In this document: positions 16,597 through 25,544 of the stretch, in pieces
Layout: each line of letters opens with the position of its first letter
How positions within the stretch are numbered: the first letter of the stretch is position 1
NCBI RefSeq assembly: GCF_000477435.1
Contig: NC_022576.1
Location: forward strand, 2,480,001 to 2,544,000
DNA: 64,000 bases
Direction of reading: 5' to 3'
Source of the DNA: Candidatus Symbiobacter mobilis CR
GTDB taxonomy: Bacteria > Pseudomonadota > Gammaproteobacteria > Burkholderiales > Burkholderiaceae_C
The notes under the pieces: model-generated
Seen by the model: only the letters and a program-made list of their open reading frames with translations
Database searches by the model: none
Told to the model about the DNA's origin: nothing
Made by a program: the position numbers and the translations under genes

Positions 16597-17034
16597 CTAC
16601 GGCTGCCAGCTTCCCAGATCGGCGTCTTTGCCTTCCCCGCCGCTTTGGCCATCCGCGCCGTAAGACATCACATCGACCTCGCCGCGAATGCCGGGGTTGA
16701 GGTACACGTAGGGGTTGCCCCAGGGGTCTTTGGGCAATTGGTCGATGTAGCCCTTCCACCGGCTGGGGATCGGCGCGATAGTCGGCTTGGTCACAAGCGC
16801 CTGCAAACCCTGCTCTGCGGTGGGATAGCGCTGGTTGTCCAGACGGTAGAGCTTGAGCGCCTGCACCAGGTTGGCGATGTCCGTCTGGGCTGCGGTAATG
16901 CGTGCGTCGTCGGCGCGGTCGAGCACATTGGGGACGATCAGTGCGCCCAACACGCCGATGATGAGCAACACGACCATCAGCTCGATCAGGGTGAAGCCCC
17001 GGTGGGCCAAGCGGTGGGGGAGCAGTCTGCGCAT
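16597..17034 (-). CDS. gspG: Type II secretion major pseudopilin GspG
   Basis: The 145-residue protein has a leader MRRLLPHRLAHRG, then FTLIELMVVLLIIGVLGALIVPN, the strict type II major pseudopilin signature. Further family motifs are DIANLVQALKLYRLDNQRYPT, GLQALV and the Ca-binding loop region DPWGNPYVYLNPG with SYGADGQ near the C-terminus. It polymerises into the pseudopilus that pushes folded exoproteins through the outer membrane. It starts 10 bp after the lpxC stop and leads gspGHIJK. Confidence 0.95.
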   Translation of the reverse strand: MRRLLPHRLAHRGFTLIELMVVLLIIGVLGALIVPNVLDRADDARITAAQTDIANLVQALKLYRLDNQRYPTAEQGLQALVTKPTIAPIPSRWKGYIDQLPKDPWGNPYVYLNPGIRGEVDVMSYGADGQSGGEGKDADLGSWQP

Positions 17035-17043
17035 GGGGAGAAG

Positions 17044-17979
17044 TCAGTCGTGGCGGGCGTTGGAGTGTATCGACGGGGTACCTGCCGACGGGCACGGCGC
17101 AGCGCCGTCGAACGTGACGATCTCCCATGCTGCCGGGGTGGCCAGCAGCTTGCGTAGCAGGAGGTTGTTGAGCGCATGGCCGCCGCGAAAGGCGCTGTAG
17201 CTTGCGAGCAGAGGCTTGCCCAGGAGGTACAGATCGCCCATGGCGTCGAGGATTTTGTGCTTGACGAACTCGTCGTCGTACCGTAAGCCGCCGGTGTTGA
17301 GCACCTTGTCGTCATCGAGCACGATCGCGTTGTCCATCCCGCCGCCCAAAGCCATGCCATTGGCGCGGAGTTTTTCGACATCGCTCGTGAATCCGAAGGT
17401 GCGTGCGCGGGCGATGTCCCGGGCATACGTTCCCGTCGCGGTGTCGAAGGAGACGTGCTGGCCTGTAGCGTCAACGGCGGGGTGGTCGAAATCGATCTCG
17501 AAGCACAGCCGGTACCCGTCGTAGGGGGTGAGCCGCGCCCATTTTTCCTGTGCGCCTTCGCCCATCCGCACGTCGATCGGTTCGAGAACGCGAACGAAGC
17601 GCCGGGGGGCGTCTTGCTGCTGTAACCCGGCGGTCTGGAGCAGAAAGACGAAGGCCGAGGCAGAGCCGTCGAGGATCGGAATCTCTTGCGCGGTGACGTC
17701 GACGTAAAGGTTGTCGATGCACAGCCCCGCGCAGGCGGACATCAGGTGTTCGACCGTGTGTACCTTGACGTTGCCTTGAGACAGCGTCGAAGCCAGGCGC
17801 GTGTCGGTAACCGCCAGCGGGGATACGGGAATCTCCACCGGGGTGGGGAGATCGACGCGCCGAAAGACGATGCCGGTATCGGCTGGCGCAGGGCGCATCA
17901 CCAGTTCCACGCGCTGCCCGCTATGCAACCCAACGCCAACGGCGCGGGACAAGGATCGCAAGGTTTGCTGGAGCAGCAC
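17044..17979 (-). CDS. lpxC: UDP-3-O-acyl-N-acetylglucosamine deacetylase LpxC
   Basis: The enzyme carries out the committed, zinc-dependent step of lipid A synthesis. The zinc and catalytic residues are visible: HTVEHLMSA (His ligand), [10 protein letters not shown] (His and Asp ligands) and FRGGHALNN (general acid His). A GTG at 17979 gives a 311-residue protein starting [20 protein letters not shown], matching the family start; the open frame runs on to 18081 but that part would cross the att repeat. No clear ribosome site precedes the GTG. In relatives lpxC follows ftsZ; here the island boundary is only about 80 bp upstream, so the gene lost that neighbour or was relocated. Confidence 0.93.
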   Translation of the reverse strand: MLLQQTLRSLSRAVGVGLHSGQRVELVMRPAPADTGIVFRRVDLPTPVEIPVSPLAVTDTRLASTLSQGNVKVHTVEHLMSACAGLCIDNLYVDVTAQEIPILDGSASAFVFLLQTAGLQQQDAPRRFVRVLEPIDVRMGEGAQEKWARLTPYDGYRLCFEIDFDHPAVDATGQHVSFDTATGTYARDIARARTFGFTSDVEKLRANGMALGGGMDNAIVLDDDKVLNTGGLRYDDEFVKHKILDAMGDLYLLGKPLLASYSAFRGGHALNNLLLRKLLATPAAWEIVTFDGAAPCPSAGTPSIHSNARHD

Positions 17980-18055
17980 GGAGGAAGGGGGGAGAACAGG
18001 CCGCACGGGGTATCCAAGGCGTGGCGCGTGCGGTGGTGGGCAGTGGGAAGAGAAG

Positions 18056-18075
18056 TGGTGCCCGGAACCGGAATC
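18056..18075 (+). repeat. attL-like direct repeat (left island end)
   Basis: The 20-bp sequence TGGTGCCCGGAACCGGAATC is identical to 45431-45450, where it forms the CCA and T-arm 3' end of tRNA-Leu(TAA). Identity stops exactly at both edges (G versus A on the left, A versus G on the right). AT-rich island sequence starts immediately to its right, GC-rich lpxC sequence to its left. Confidence 0.88.
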
Positions 18076-18379
18076 ACACACCGATATAAATCAATGTTTT
18101 GCAGAGTTTTCGTGTAAATGGCATTGTCATTCAGCGCAATGTAGCGCAGTTACACAGTTTGCGCCTTCGGAACTATCGATCTATGAACGTTACAGAGGGC
18201 GCGGTCGCATGATCCTGCTGGAAGATCGCCATATATCGTGGTCCTCATTCAAGAAGCCCTGGCTGCAGGAACCGACTTGTGAAGCTGCGGGCACTGATAT
18301 CCGCACGATGCAGTGTTGGCAGCATGACGCAGAGGTTTTGAGCGCAACGCCCCATCCCATCGCATGCTCTGGCTGCTAG
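18076..18379. other. Island left edge without a recognisable gene
   Basis: About 300 bp from the att repeat to the IS3 remnant. It contains stop codons in all useful frames and no family I recognise. The lpxC promoter probably lies near its left edge or spans the att site. Confidence 0.4.
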
Positions 18380-18680
18380 CGAACATGCAACGCCAAAGCC
18401 CCGCGTGCGGTGCCAAAACTGCTGACGACCCACGTGGCCACTGGTACAGGTCAAGTCTGGTGTTAGGACATGACTTACCTGCCCGCTGAAGTTACCGGGC
18501 GGAGTTGCTACCCTTACCTATTTCTCGATCACTACAGCCGGAAGATCGTCGGCTACACGGTGCAGGATACTCACAACTCTGAGCATGCGACGCACCTGCT
18601 CAAGTCCATCGGGATCAAATAAGGAGATGCATAGCATGGAGAATAAGGCTGTACTCCATGGCGACAACGGTTTCACGCTC
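18380..18680 (+). pseudogene. IS3-family transposase (OrfB) remnant
   Basis: A degraded fragment of a DDE integrase-core transposase. One frame reads AKAPRAVPKLLTTHVATG..QVWC, then an in-frame TAG where the family has Trp, then DMTYLPAEVTGR, PYLFLDHYSRKIVGY and HLLKSIGIK. A shifted frame near 18650 gives KAVLHGDNG, the second catalytic Asp motif of IS3-type OrfB. At least one nonsense change and one frameshift, plus missing ends, make it inactive. It marks insertion-sequence activity at the island's left end. Confidence 0.75.
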
Positions 18681-18705
18681 CAATTTCTTTGGGCGACAAC
18701 TATCT

Positions 18706-18954
18706 TGAAAAATCCTGATACCCCCACCGGTTTGTCATCAAGCTTTTGGATCGTTGGCATGAGGTCGGCTACCGACCGCGCCAGACGATCAAGCTTGGTC
18801 ACGACTAACGCATCTCCCTCTCGGATAAGGATTCAATGGCAGCCTCAAGCTGCTCTCGGTTCCCAACTGATGACACTTGTTCATGGAAAAACTTCTCACA
18901 GGTGGCATCCTTCAATGTATGAATCGGAGCATCAAAACTGGCAACGTGGCCAAC
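18706..18954 (-). pseudogene. Serine resolvase/invertase remnant
   Basis: On the minus strand the sequence reads FDAPIHTLKDATCEKFFHEQ, VSSVGNREQLEAAIES, then after a one-frame slip REGDALVVTKLDRLARSVADL and MPTIQKLDDK. This matches the catalytic domain of Tn3-type resolvases and DNA invertases (the region between the nucleophile Ser and helix E). The N-terminal Ser-containing part and the C-terminal DNA-binding domain are absent and the frame is broken, so it is dead. It abuts the IS3 fragment tail to tail. Confidence 0.75.
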
Positions 18955-19138
18955 TCTCGATGATTTTTCGTAGCAAAAAATCTCTTTTTATCTTTTTTGC
19001 GATCACTACTCATTTATGGAAATCTACCCGTTTTGGATGGGGTAGCTAAATTTTCCCAATTAGGCTCATACCACATTTGATAAAGATAATTGTTGTTTAG
19101 TTTTGAATTCAATGCTAAATTACTTTATTATTATACCC

Positions 19139-19188
19139 TTCGGCCTGCATTTTTTTACTAATTAATTATACCAAATTAGTAAGCCGAA
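19139..19188 (+). promoter_or_regulatory. Strong hairpin in the leader of the exporter gene
   Basis: TTACTAATT (19155-19163) and AATTAGTAA (19174-19182) are perfect 9-bp arms. Outside them TTCGGC (19139-19144) and GCCGAA (19183-19188) extend the stem with a bulge on the left. It ends 4 nt before the first possible ATG of the exporter gene and covers its ribosome site region. It could be an operator for a dimeric regulator or an RNA hairpin controlling translation. The AT-rich 18955-19138 stretch holds no gene. Confidence 0.55.
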
Positions 19189-19192
19189 AGCC

Positions 19193-20434
19193 ATGATCTA
19201 TTCTATGCAACAAATGACAACTTTAGTCGCTATCGTAATTTCCCACTTCCATCAGTTTATAAGTCATACATCAATGTATTTTTATTTCTGGTTTTCGCAA
19301 CTTTTGGTCGTTTGTGCAATTGTGATGTCGGGTTGTGTTCACATTCCAACCTCGGGGCCAAGTGCTTTGAAAGTTACAAATACTCGAACGCATCTGGGAA
19401 CTAATGCAGTTCAGGTCGTTAACGTCGATGACCAAGTTACCCGTCAACTACTGGCACTGAGAAAGCAAAGATTGTTTTCAGAGACATTGGGGAATGATGT
19501 GACAGAACCTTTGAATGTAGGATCAGGTGATGTACTTGAAGTGAGCATTTGGGAGGCCGTGCCGGCCACCTTATTTGGCAACGGTATGCCTGACCTGAGG
19601 GGTATGGTCGGTGCGTCGCATGCAACTGTCTTCTCGGAGCAAGTTGTGAGCCATTCAGGAACAATCAATATTCCATTTGCTGGATCAATCATCGCTAGTA
19701 ACCGCAGTCTGGAACAAATAGAACAAGAGATTACGCAACGTCTTCAGGATAAGGCTAACCAACCACAAGTGTTGGTCAAGATGATTCGCAATGCATCAAC
19801 CAACGTTACAGTAATAGGTGAAGTGGGTAGCAGCGGACGTGTTCCTCTTACTCCTCATGGGGAAAGATTATTGGACGCTTTGGCTGCTGTAGGCGGCGTT
19901 AGACAGACAGTAAATAAAATAACTATCCAGGTCACACGCGGTGGCAATGTTTATTCGATGCCACTGGACCGCGTTATTCGTGATCCAAATCAAAACATTC
20001 CGCTGTTAGCTGGTGATGTCATTACAGCGCTGTTTCAACCATTGAGCTTCACAGCATTGGGCGCAACTGGTAAAAATGAAGAAGTAAACTTCGAAGCGCA
20101 AGGAATCACATTAGCTCAGGCACTGGCTCGAGCGGGTGGCCTTGTCGATTTTCGTGCCAATGCGCAGGGTGTTTTTATTTTTCGCTTAGAACAGAAGTCA
20201 GCTTTAGCTTGGCCAAACCAACCCATTCTAGTTACGCCTGAAGGTCAAGTACCTGTGGTGTATCGCGTTGATCTCAATAATCCCAGTAGTTTCTTTATCA
20301 TGCAAAGTTTTCCAATTCAGAACCGAGATGTTGTGTACGTTGCAAACTCGCCGATGGCAGAACTGCAAAAGTTTTTAAACGTCGTATTTTCTGTTGCCTA
20401 TCCTGTATTAAATACAATTCAGGTTACAAAATAA
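19193..20434 (+). CDS. Outer-membrane polysaccharide export lipoprotein (Wza/CtrA/BexD type)
   Basis: 413 residues from the first ATG. A signal segment YFWFSQLLVVCAIVMSGC ends in a lipobox Cys (about residue 47), so an ATG at 19274 (28th codon) may be the true start; it would give a normal-length signal peptide and clear the upstream hairpin. The mature part has the polysaccharide export domain (VGSGDVLEVSIWE, then SGTINIPFAGSI) and SLBB-like domains (NVTVIGEVGSSGRVPLTPHGERLLDALAAVGG). It should form the outer-membrane channel that works with the KpsE/KpsM/KpsT-type genes at 28.6-31.2 kb. Confidence 0.88.
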   Translation: MIYSMQQMTTLVAIVISHFHQFISHTSMYFYFWFSQLLVVCAIVMSGCVHIPTSGPSALKVTNTRTHLGTNAVQVVNVDDQVTRQLLALRKQRLFSETLGNDVTEPLNVGSGDVLEVSIWEAVPATLFGNGMPDLRGMVGASHATVFSEQVVSHSGTINIPFAGSIIASNRSLEQIEQEITQRLQDKANQPQVLVKMIRNASTNVTVIGEVGSSGRVPLTPHGERLLDALAAVGGVRQTVNKITIQVTRGGNVYSMPLDRVIRDPNQNIPLLAGDVITALFQPLSFTALGATGKNEEVNFEAQGITLAQALARAGGLVDFRANAQGVFIFRLEQKSALAWPNQPILVTPEGQVPVVYRVDLNNPSSFFIMQSFPIQNRDVVYVANSPMAELQKFLNVVFSVAYPVLNTIQVTK

Positions 20435-20559
20435 AATCACAGATTTAAATTGATACATAAAATTGGCAGGAATCATTCATAAAACTAGTGATTCAGTATC
20501 TGCGAATCTATTTAAAAAATTTATCGTCTAATTATGACAATCAAAGGAGATTGACTTAT

Positions 20560-22848
20560 ATGCAGATTAACTCGATGACTAATGCCAGCGTTGTAATCAA
20601 CACTTTTAATCGTGCCGATTATTTACCCAATGCAATCTACTCCATTGCATCGCAATCTTATCCTAATGTTGAACTGATTGTTGTCAATGGCCCTTCGACA
20701 GATGCGACAGAAACTGAGCTTGACCGGATGGAGGCACAAGGCATCCACTTTCAACGTTTCAGTTGTCCATCCCGTAATTTATCTGAGTCTCGCAATATTG
20801 GCATCGCCAATGCTTCGGGGGATGTCGTTTTATTTATTGACGATGATGCGGTGGCACACCGCGATTGGGTCACTCGAATCATGCGGCATTATGCTGACCC
20901 TGATGTGGGTGCTGTGGGTGGATTTACGTTCGACCATACAGGCATAAATTATCAGTGCAGATATACCGTTTGCGACAAATTCGGCAATGTGCGCTATTTT
21001 GACACGATCAATCCTGAACAATTATTAATTTGCACTAATGACTTTTACTTCCCGTCTTTGCTGGGAACAAACTGCTCTTTTTCTATGAGCGAGCTGCGGC
21101 GCATTGGAGGTTTTGATGAGGTTTTCGCCTATATGCTTGATGAAACCGATGTTTGCCTGCGTATTGTTGAGGGAGGCAAAAGGGTGGTGACCGTTCCCAA
21201 TGCGTATGTATTTCACCAATATGCGCCAAGTTACACACGTTCACCAGATCGCATTCCAACTTCGTTGTTGGCGCCTGCAAGAAGCAAGGCTTACTTTTGC
21301 TTGAAACATTCTGTAAAAGGAATGGATACATCTTTGCAAGTTTTTGCTGAAGTCGATCGTTACAAAAAGGATATCGAATTTTCAAATAGATGGTATTTGG
21401 ATCACAAAAAAATTACACCTTCACACTATGCAAAAATTTCCAAGGAACTGTCAGAGGGAGTATCAGAAGGTTTAAAACTTGGACTGGACATGGCAGTCAA
21501 GACGGCAGTATCTCAACACCTTCAATTGAAAACAGAAATCTCCTCAAAGTTTCACCCAATTTTATCAAAAACGGATGATAACGTATTAAAAAGAGCATTA
21601 AAAATATATTTTGTTTCACAAGGCTATCCGCCAGAAGATACCTCAGGGATTGCGCGTTGGACTTTTGAGTGCGCAAGATCATTGACTGAGTTAGGTCATG
21701 AGGTTCATATCGTTACAAGGACGACTGGCAGTGCCAACCATGTTGATTTTGTCAGAGGTGTTTGGATTCATGCCATTTTGGATATGTGCGATGATGAAAT
21801 CACCTCTCTTGCGCCAACCCCATTGCCTGCATCAATTGTGCGACGAGCCGGTGCAGTGCTTAGAGAGATTCGGCGCTCAGAGCCGATCTGGGGCGTTGAT
21901 ATTGTCTCAGCACCTATTTGGGATGTTGAAGGTATATTTTGTGCAGCCTATCTGAATAAGCCCATTGTCACATCTTTGCATACAACCTACAAACTTGCAC
22001 AGCCGTACAAACCTGAATGGACGGAGAATTTTCACTATCGTATAAATCATGTTGATAAAGTCATTGCCGCTGAAAATTGGCTGCTGTCTAATTCACCTTA
22101 TATCCTGGCAAATTCGAAGGAAATTGTTACAGAAATAAATCATCACTACAATGTTATGCTTATTGATCACTCAAATAGATTAACCATAATTCCGCATGGC
22201 ATTGGTTCACTTCATGAATTTCAATCTAGTGAAAATATAACCGAAAAACATCATAATGCGCAGCAACGAATTAAAGTGCTATTTGTTGGAAGAATTGAGG
22301 CAAGAAAAGGTTTAGATCAGCTTTTGTTGGCTCTTTTTCATATTGAGAGACTTCTTGATCACATAGAGGTTGTTATAGTAGGAAAATTTCCTGATACTGA
22401 AGATGCTTATACAAGGCAAGTGACAGGACTAGTTGAAAAATTGCGAACGAAATGGCCTAAAACACAAGTAACTATGCTAGGCTATCTCAGTGACACAGAG
22501 TTAGATGCACACTACGCGACTGCGGATATATTTGTGGCACCCAGTCGATTTGAAAGTTTTGGCCTTATCCTGATTGAAGCGATGAGACACGGCGTTCCTG
22601 TCGTTGCTTGTAATATTGGTGGTATGCGCGAAATTATTACGCATGGAGTTGATGGGTATTTGTTTGATGTTGGCAATACACAGCAACTTGCAGACCAAAT
22701 GAAATCGCTAATTGAAAATTCTGATTTGCGTGCTCAACTTGGATCAGCCAGCTACAAAACTTATCAGACTAAATTTACATCTAAAGTAATGGGGGGTGCT
22801 TTAGAAAAGTATTTCCTTAGCATTATTGAAGGGTTTTCTAATGATTGA
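20560..22848 (+). CDS. Two-domain glycosyltransferase (GT2 + GT4)
   Basis: A 762-residue fusion. Residues about 5-240 form a GT2 (GT-A) domain: SVVINTFNRADYLPNAIYSI, VNGPSTDAT, then the metal-binding VLFIDDDAV and a LDETDVCLRI acidic motif. After a helical linker, residues about 350-750 form a GT4 (GT-B) domain: YPPEDTSGIARWTFE, KVLFVGRIEARKGLDQLL and VAPSRFESFGLILIEAMRHGVPVVA with the E-x7-E motif. The ATG at 20560 has AAGGAGA 9 nt upstream, better than the longer frame to 20488. It should add two sugars or build a repeat unit of the exported glycan in the cytoplasm. The last 8 bp overlap the next gene. Confidence 0.88.
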   Translation: MQINSMTNASVVINTFNRADYLPNAIYSIASQSYPNVELIVVNGPSTDATETELDRMEAQGIHFQRFSCPSRNLSESRNIGIANASGDVVLFIDDDAVAHRDWVTRIMRHYADPDVGAVGGFTFDHTGINYQCRYTVCDKFGNVRYFDTINPEQLLICTNDFYFPSLLGTNCSFSMSELRRIGGFDEVFAYMLDETDVCLRIVEGGKRVVTVPNAYVFHQYAPSYTRSPDRIPTSLLAPARSKAYFCLKHSVKGMDTSLQVFAEVDRYKKDIEFSNRWYLDHKKITPSHYAKISKELSEGVSEGLKLGLDMAVKTAVSQHLQLKTEISSKFHPILSKTDDNVLKRALKIYFVSQGYPPEDTSGIARWTFECARSLTELGHEVHIVTRTTGSANHVDFVRGVWIHAILDMCDDEITSLAPTPLPASIVRRAGAVLREIRRSEPIWGVDIVSAPIWDVEGIFCAAYLNKPIVTSLHTTYKLAQPYKPEWTENFHYRINHVDKVIAAENWLLSNSPYILANSKEIVTEINHHYNVMLIDHSNRLTIIPHGIGSLHEFQSSENITEKHHNAQQRIKVLFVGRIEARKGLDQLLLALFHIERLLDHIEVVIVGKFPDTEDAYTRQVTGLVEKLRTKWPKTQVTMLGYLSDTELDAHYATADIFVAPSRFESFGLILIEAMRHGVPVVACNIGGMREIITHGVDGYLFDVGNTQQLADQMKSLIENSDLRAQLGSASYKTYQTKFTSKVMGGALEKYFLSIIEGFSND

Positions 22849-23530
22849 TAATCATAAAAAATTATGTCGCGAATTCTCCCAATTAATTTTTGGGAAACTG
22901 AAAGATAAAGATGAAGTTGAAAAGTTAATGGATTGCTACGAGACCTTTGGTGAATTTCGAGTTGCTTTTATTTTAAAGTATGAAGATTCAGTTATTGCCT
23001 TTAGAAAAATTGCGTCAAAATGGCGTGACTCAATCCGGTGTCATCAAGTTGCCATTGATGCGAATGACTTGACGCGTACAATGGAATTATTGTCCCTCAG
23101 GCAATCTGATATTGAGCAGAGTTTGCGTGAAAGCACAGCACTCATGCTTGATAAATTTAAGGAAATCGACACATTGACAACATTGCAGATCAACATGCGT
23201 GACAGGTTGATCGAGATGCAAAATTGGATAACGCAGTTTCAGATAAAAATAACACAGGAAGGGATCGATGCAACAGTAAGAGGGAATGATGTAAACGAAC
23301 TAATGCATGCATCAGAGTTACTGGCATCTAAACAATCTGAAATGCAGCACAATTTACGCGAAAGTATTTCAGAAGCATTACACCAACTCAAAGCCGTAGA
23401 TTCAATGGCCACGTTACAAGTGAATATGCGTAACAGGCTTACCGAAGTCAATGAGATGGTCAACCAATTTCGCAGGCAAATCGCAGGCAATGAAATAATT
23501 TCTACAATCGATAAGGGGAACTCAAAATGA
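22841..23530 (+). CDS. Helical repeat protein, unknown function
   Basis: A 229-residue soluble protein, mostly helix. Two tandem units are obvious: ELLSLRQSDIEQSLRES..., then DTLTTLQINMRDRLIEMQNWITQF near residues 87-139, and ELLASKQSEMQHNLRES..., then DSMATLQVNMRNRLTEVNEMVNQF near 160-212. The N-terminal 45 residues (REFSQLIFGKLKDKDEVEKL and following) look like a degenerate DUF4214 helix set. It overlaps the glycosyltransferase by 8 bp and the DUF4214-like mini-gene by 4 bp, so all three are coupled. A coiled-coil length ruler or scaffold for the glycan machinery is my inference. Confidence 0.7.
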   Translation: MIDNHKKLCREFSQLIFGKLKDKDEVEKLMDCYETFGEFRVAFILKYEDSVIAFRKIASKWRDSIRCHQVAIDANDLTRTMELLSLRQSDIEQSLRESTALMLDKFKEIDTLTTLQINMRDRLIEMQNWITQFQIKITQEGIDATVRGNDVNELMHASELLASKQSEMQHNLRESISEALHQLKAVDSMATLQVNMRNRLTEVNEMVNQFRRQIAGNEIISTIDKGNSK

Positions 23531-23709
23531 TTTCAGTGGCTGATGTTTTATCACTTTATCGGCTGGTTTTGGACCGTGAACCTGAGTCAGATGCTGTGAT
23601 TAATGAGAAAAGAAAGTCAGCTAATTTGTTTGATGTTGCAATAGAAATGCTTATGTCTGATGAATTCATGCAAAATAATGAAGCGGTGGTGCAGCGATTG
23701 ATTGATTAG
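23527..23709 (+). CDS. DUF4214-like mini-protein
   Basis: A 60-residue protein: VLSLYRLVLDREPESDAVIN, then FDVAIEMLMSDEFMQNN. This is the core of DUF4214 (LYRxxLxREPD...xLxSxEF), usually found as a domain inside glycosyltransferases, methyltransferases or RTX proteins, here standing alone. Its ATG overlaps the previous stop (ATGA), which supports it as a real gene despite its size. It ends 4 bp into the convergent FkbM gene. The role is unknown. Confidence 0.65.
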   Translation: MISVADVLSLYRLVLDREPESDAVINEKRKSANLFDVAIEMLMSDEFMQNNEAVVQRLID

Positions 23710-24593
23710 GGCCTGCGTTGCAACAAGATATTGTTGTAAGCAACATGCTGAAGCTGTTCAAAAGAAATTTCAAGTTTAGCCCACTGGTCCTCTGTGATAA
23801 ATCGGGTTGATGGCAAATGAAATGCATGTAATTTATACTGTTTTAGTAGTTCTATCATATTGCAGGCTGTGAAACCTGCTTCTCGCATTTGCTGAAGTGA
23901 CCATTCAATAATAATAATAATATTAGGTGAACGCATGATGGTTTCGCTTGATCCACGTAATACGGCAGTTTCAAAACCTTCAACGTCAATCTTGATCAGA
24001 TCGACTTTTCGACCTGCGGCCAACTGATCAAGTGTCACCGATCTGACAATCAGACGCTCATCTGAGTTTTGCGTAGTTGAAGACACCAAACTTGCGTTGG
24101 CGGCGCGGTCATGTGGAATAGCAAACTCAGCGAACCCTTCTTGTTCCGTTACAGCACAATTGTGCAGTTCAATAGGTGCCATGGACCAGTTAATCTTGGT
24201 GTTTTTCTGGAGCAGTCGCTGCATGAGCGGATTAGGTTCGGCAGCGATGACACATCCATTACCCTGGGAGCCAATGCGTGATCCGACTAAGCAGGTAAAG
24301 TAGCCAAAATTAGCTCCTACATCAAGAAAAATTGTATCTGGTGTGGTCGAATTCACCATAAAAGTTGACAAATCGGGTTCCCATTGCCGGTAAACCACCA
24401 ACTGTGGTGCCATGATTTCGTCAGTCGGATCAATAAAATATTTAGTGCCGTGAATAGTTTGTACCAACATGGTCCCGTCTGGAAACATAGTTCCAAATGG
24501 ACCAACTAAATTGCGAATCTCTCGTACTGTAGTTTCGAGATGAGATACCCGTTCAATTAGCTCAGCTAGGTAGTGTTCGATGTTTTCTTGCAT
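23706..24593 (-). CDS. FkbM-family methyltransferase
   Basis: A 295-residue protein. The N-terminal 30 residues form a short coiled coil (LAELIERVSHLETTVREIRNL). The SAM site is FLDVGANFGYFTCLVGS (about residues 89-105), with the acidic end AAEPNP and the family-typical DLIKIDVEGFETAVLRGS. FkbM enzymes O-methylate sugars or polyketides; in this cluster a sugar of the exported glycan is the likely acceptor. It is encoded opposite to the surrounding export genes, with the next methyltransferase just upstream of it. Confidence 0.85.
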   Translation of the reverse strand: MQENIEHYLAELIERVSHLETTVREIRNLVGPFGTMFPDGTMLVQTIHGTKYFIDPTDEIMAPQLVVYRQWEPDLSTFMVNSTTPDTIFLDVGANFGYFTCLVGSRIGSQGNGCVIAAEPNPLMQRLLQKNTKINWSMAPIELHNCAVTEQEGFAEFAIPHDRAANASLVSSTTQNSDERLIVRSVTLDQLAAGRKVDLIKIDVEGFETAVLRGSSETIMRSPNIIIIIEWSLQQMREAGFTACNMIELLKQYKLHAFHLPSTRFITEDQWAKLEISFEQLQHVAYNNILLQRRP

Positions 24594-24635
24594 ATAAACC
24601 TTCTGGTAAGTGCATAAAAGTAAGAAAGAATATTT

Positions 24636-25433
24636 TTATGGTGTGTGCGGTCTCTGAAAATACAAAAACACACCTAACTCACCACCATGATCCGTAAATT
24701 CGGTGTAGCATCGCTTGATGCCAATCTCTTGCATTATGAACATCAATTGATTTAGGTTGTAAACGTTCATTTGCATTTCAGGGTCTTTCCTTGAGTAAGA
24801 AAAACCAGATAATAAATCGTTGATTATAAATCGTTTTAAGGTGGAAGACAAATTACTCCAAACATTACTGACAGTCAAAGATGCAGTTGACGGCGCTGCA
24901 CCCAAGTTTGGAGCGTACATAGCTTTCGCGTAGGTAATTTGTATCGTACCAATGCCACTCGGGGCAAGATAACCAAGCAGTCGTGCAAACAGTCGAAGCC
25001 CGCGTTGTGGTTGAATGTGTTGGAAGACAATGGTTGAATGAATCATGTCAAACGTACCTTCAAGTAATGTAAGATCATCGTCAGATTTTATCAAAACAAC
25101 ATTTCTTACACCGATCTCTTCACAATTGCGGCGTGCTTCGCTTAACATACTGTCAGAAACGTCAAGACCCACAACTTGAACTGCTTGAGCGGAAAACGCA
25201 ATCAAAAGCCTTCCAACGCCGCAGCCAAAATCGAGAATACGAGATGGTTTAAACGTTGAGTCGATCTGTTGCCGACATGTAGCCAAGATGTGCTGAACAT
25301 GACACTGCCCAGATTCAAAAAATTCACTCCGTGCCGTCTCATCAAAATTGTCTCTGCGAAACTTTGGGTGTGTGATGACTCCGTAATAAGGGTCTCGTTG
25401 TCCCCATTGTTCCCACTCTGAGTCCGTTCCCAT
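24636..25433 (-). CDS. Class I SAM-dependent methyltransferase
   Basis: A 265-residue protein with motif I ILDFGCGVGRLLIAFS, the acidic residue in VGLDVS, motif II FDMIHSTIVFQHI and motif III GYLAPSGIGTIQITYA. It is of the Methyltransf_11/25 type, acceptor unknown. It lies 42 bp upstream of the FkbM gene on the same strand, so the two probably form a small operon whose promoter sits in the 111-bp divergent gap before the FIST gene. A role in glycan methylation follows only from context. Confidence 0.82.
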   Translation of the reverse strand: MGTDSEWEQWGQRDPYYGVITHPKFRRDNFDETARSEFFESGQCHVQHILATCRQQIDSTFKPSRILDFGCGVGRLLIAFSAQAVQVVGLDVSDSMLSEARRNCEEIGVRNVVLIKSDDDLTLLEGTFDMIHSTIVFQHIQPQRGLRLFARLLGYLAPSGIGTIQITYAKAMYAPNLGAAPSTASLTVSNVWSNLSSTLKRFIINDLLSGFSYSRKDPEMQMNVYNLNQLMFIMQEIGIKRCYTEFTDHGGELGVFLYFQRPHTP

Positions 25434-25544
25434 TGCTTATCCTATATTTTTATTTTAAAAATGCCTGATTGTACTGAGAAGTTCCAAGCTGCATACATCG
25501 CATCAGCAAATTGACAACTCCATATTGCCAGAGAGGAAGACACC

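Noticed and set aside
18518..18802. 94-residue minus-strand frame as a real gene
   Set aside because: Its first third is a resolvase fragment and the rest is the antisense of the IS3 fragment, so it is a chance fusion of two relics.
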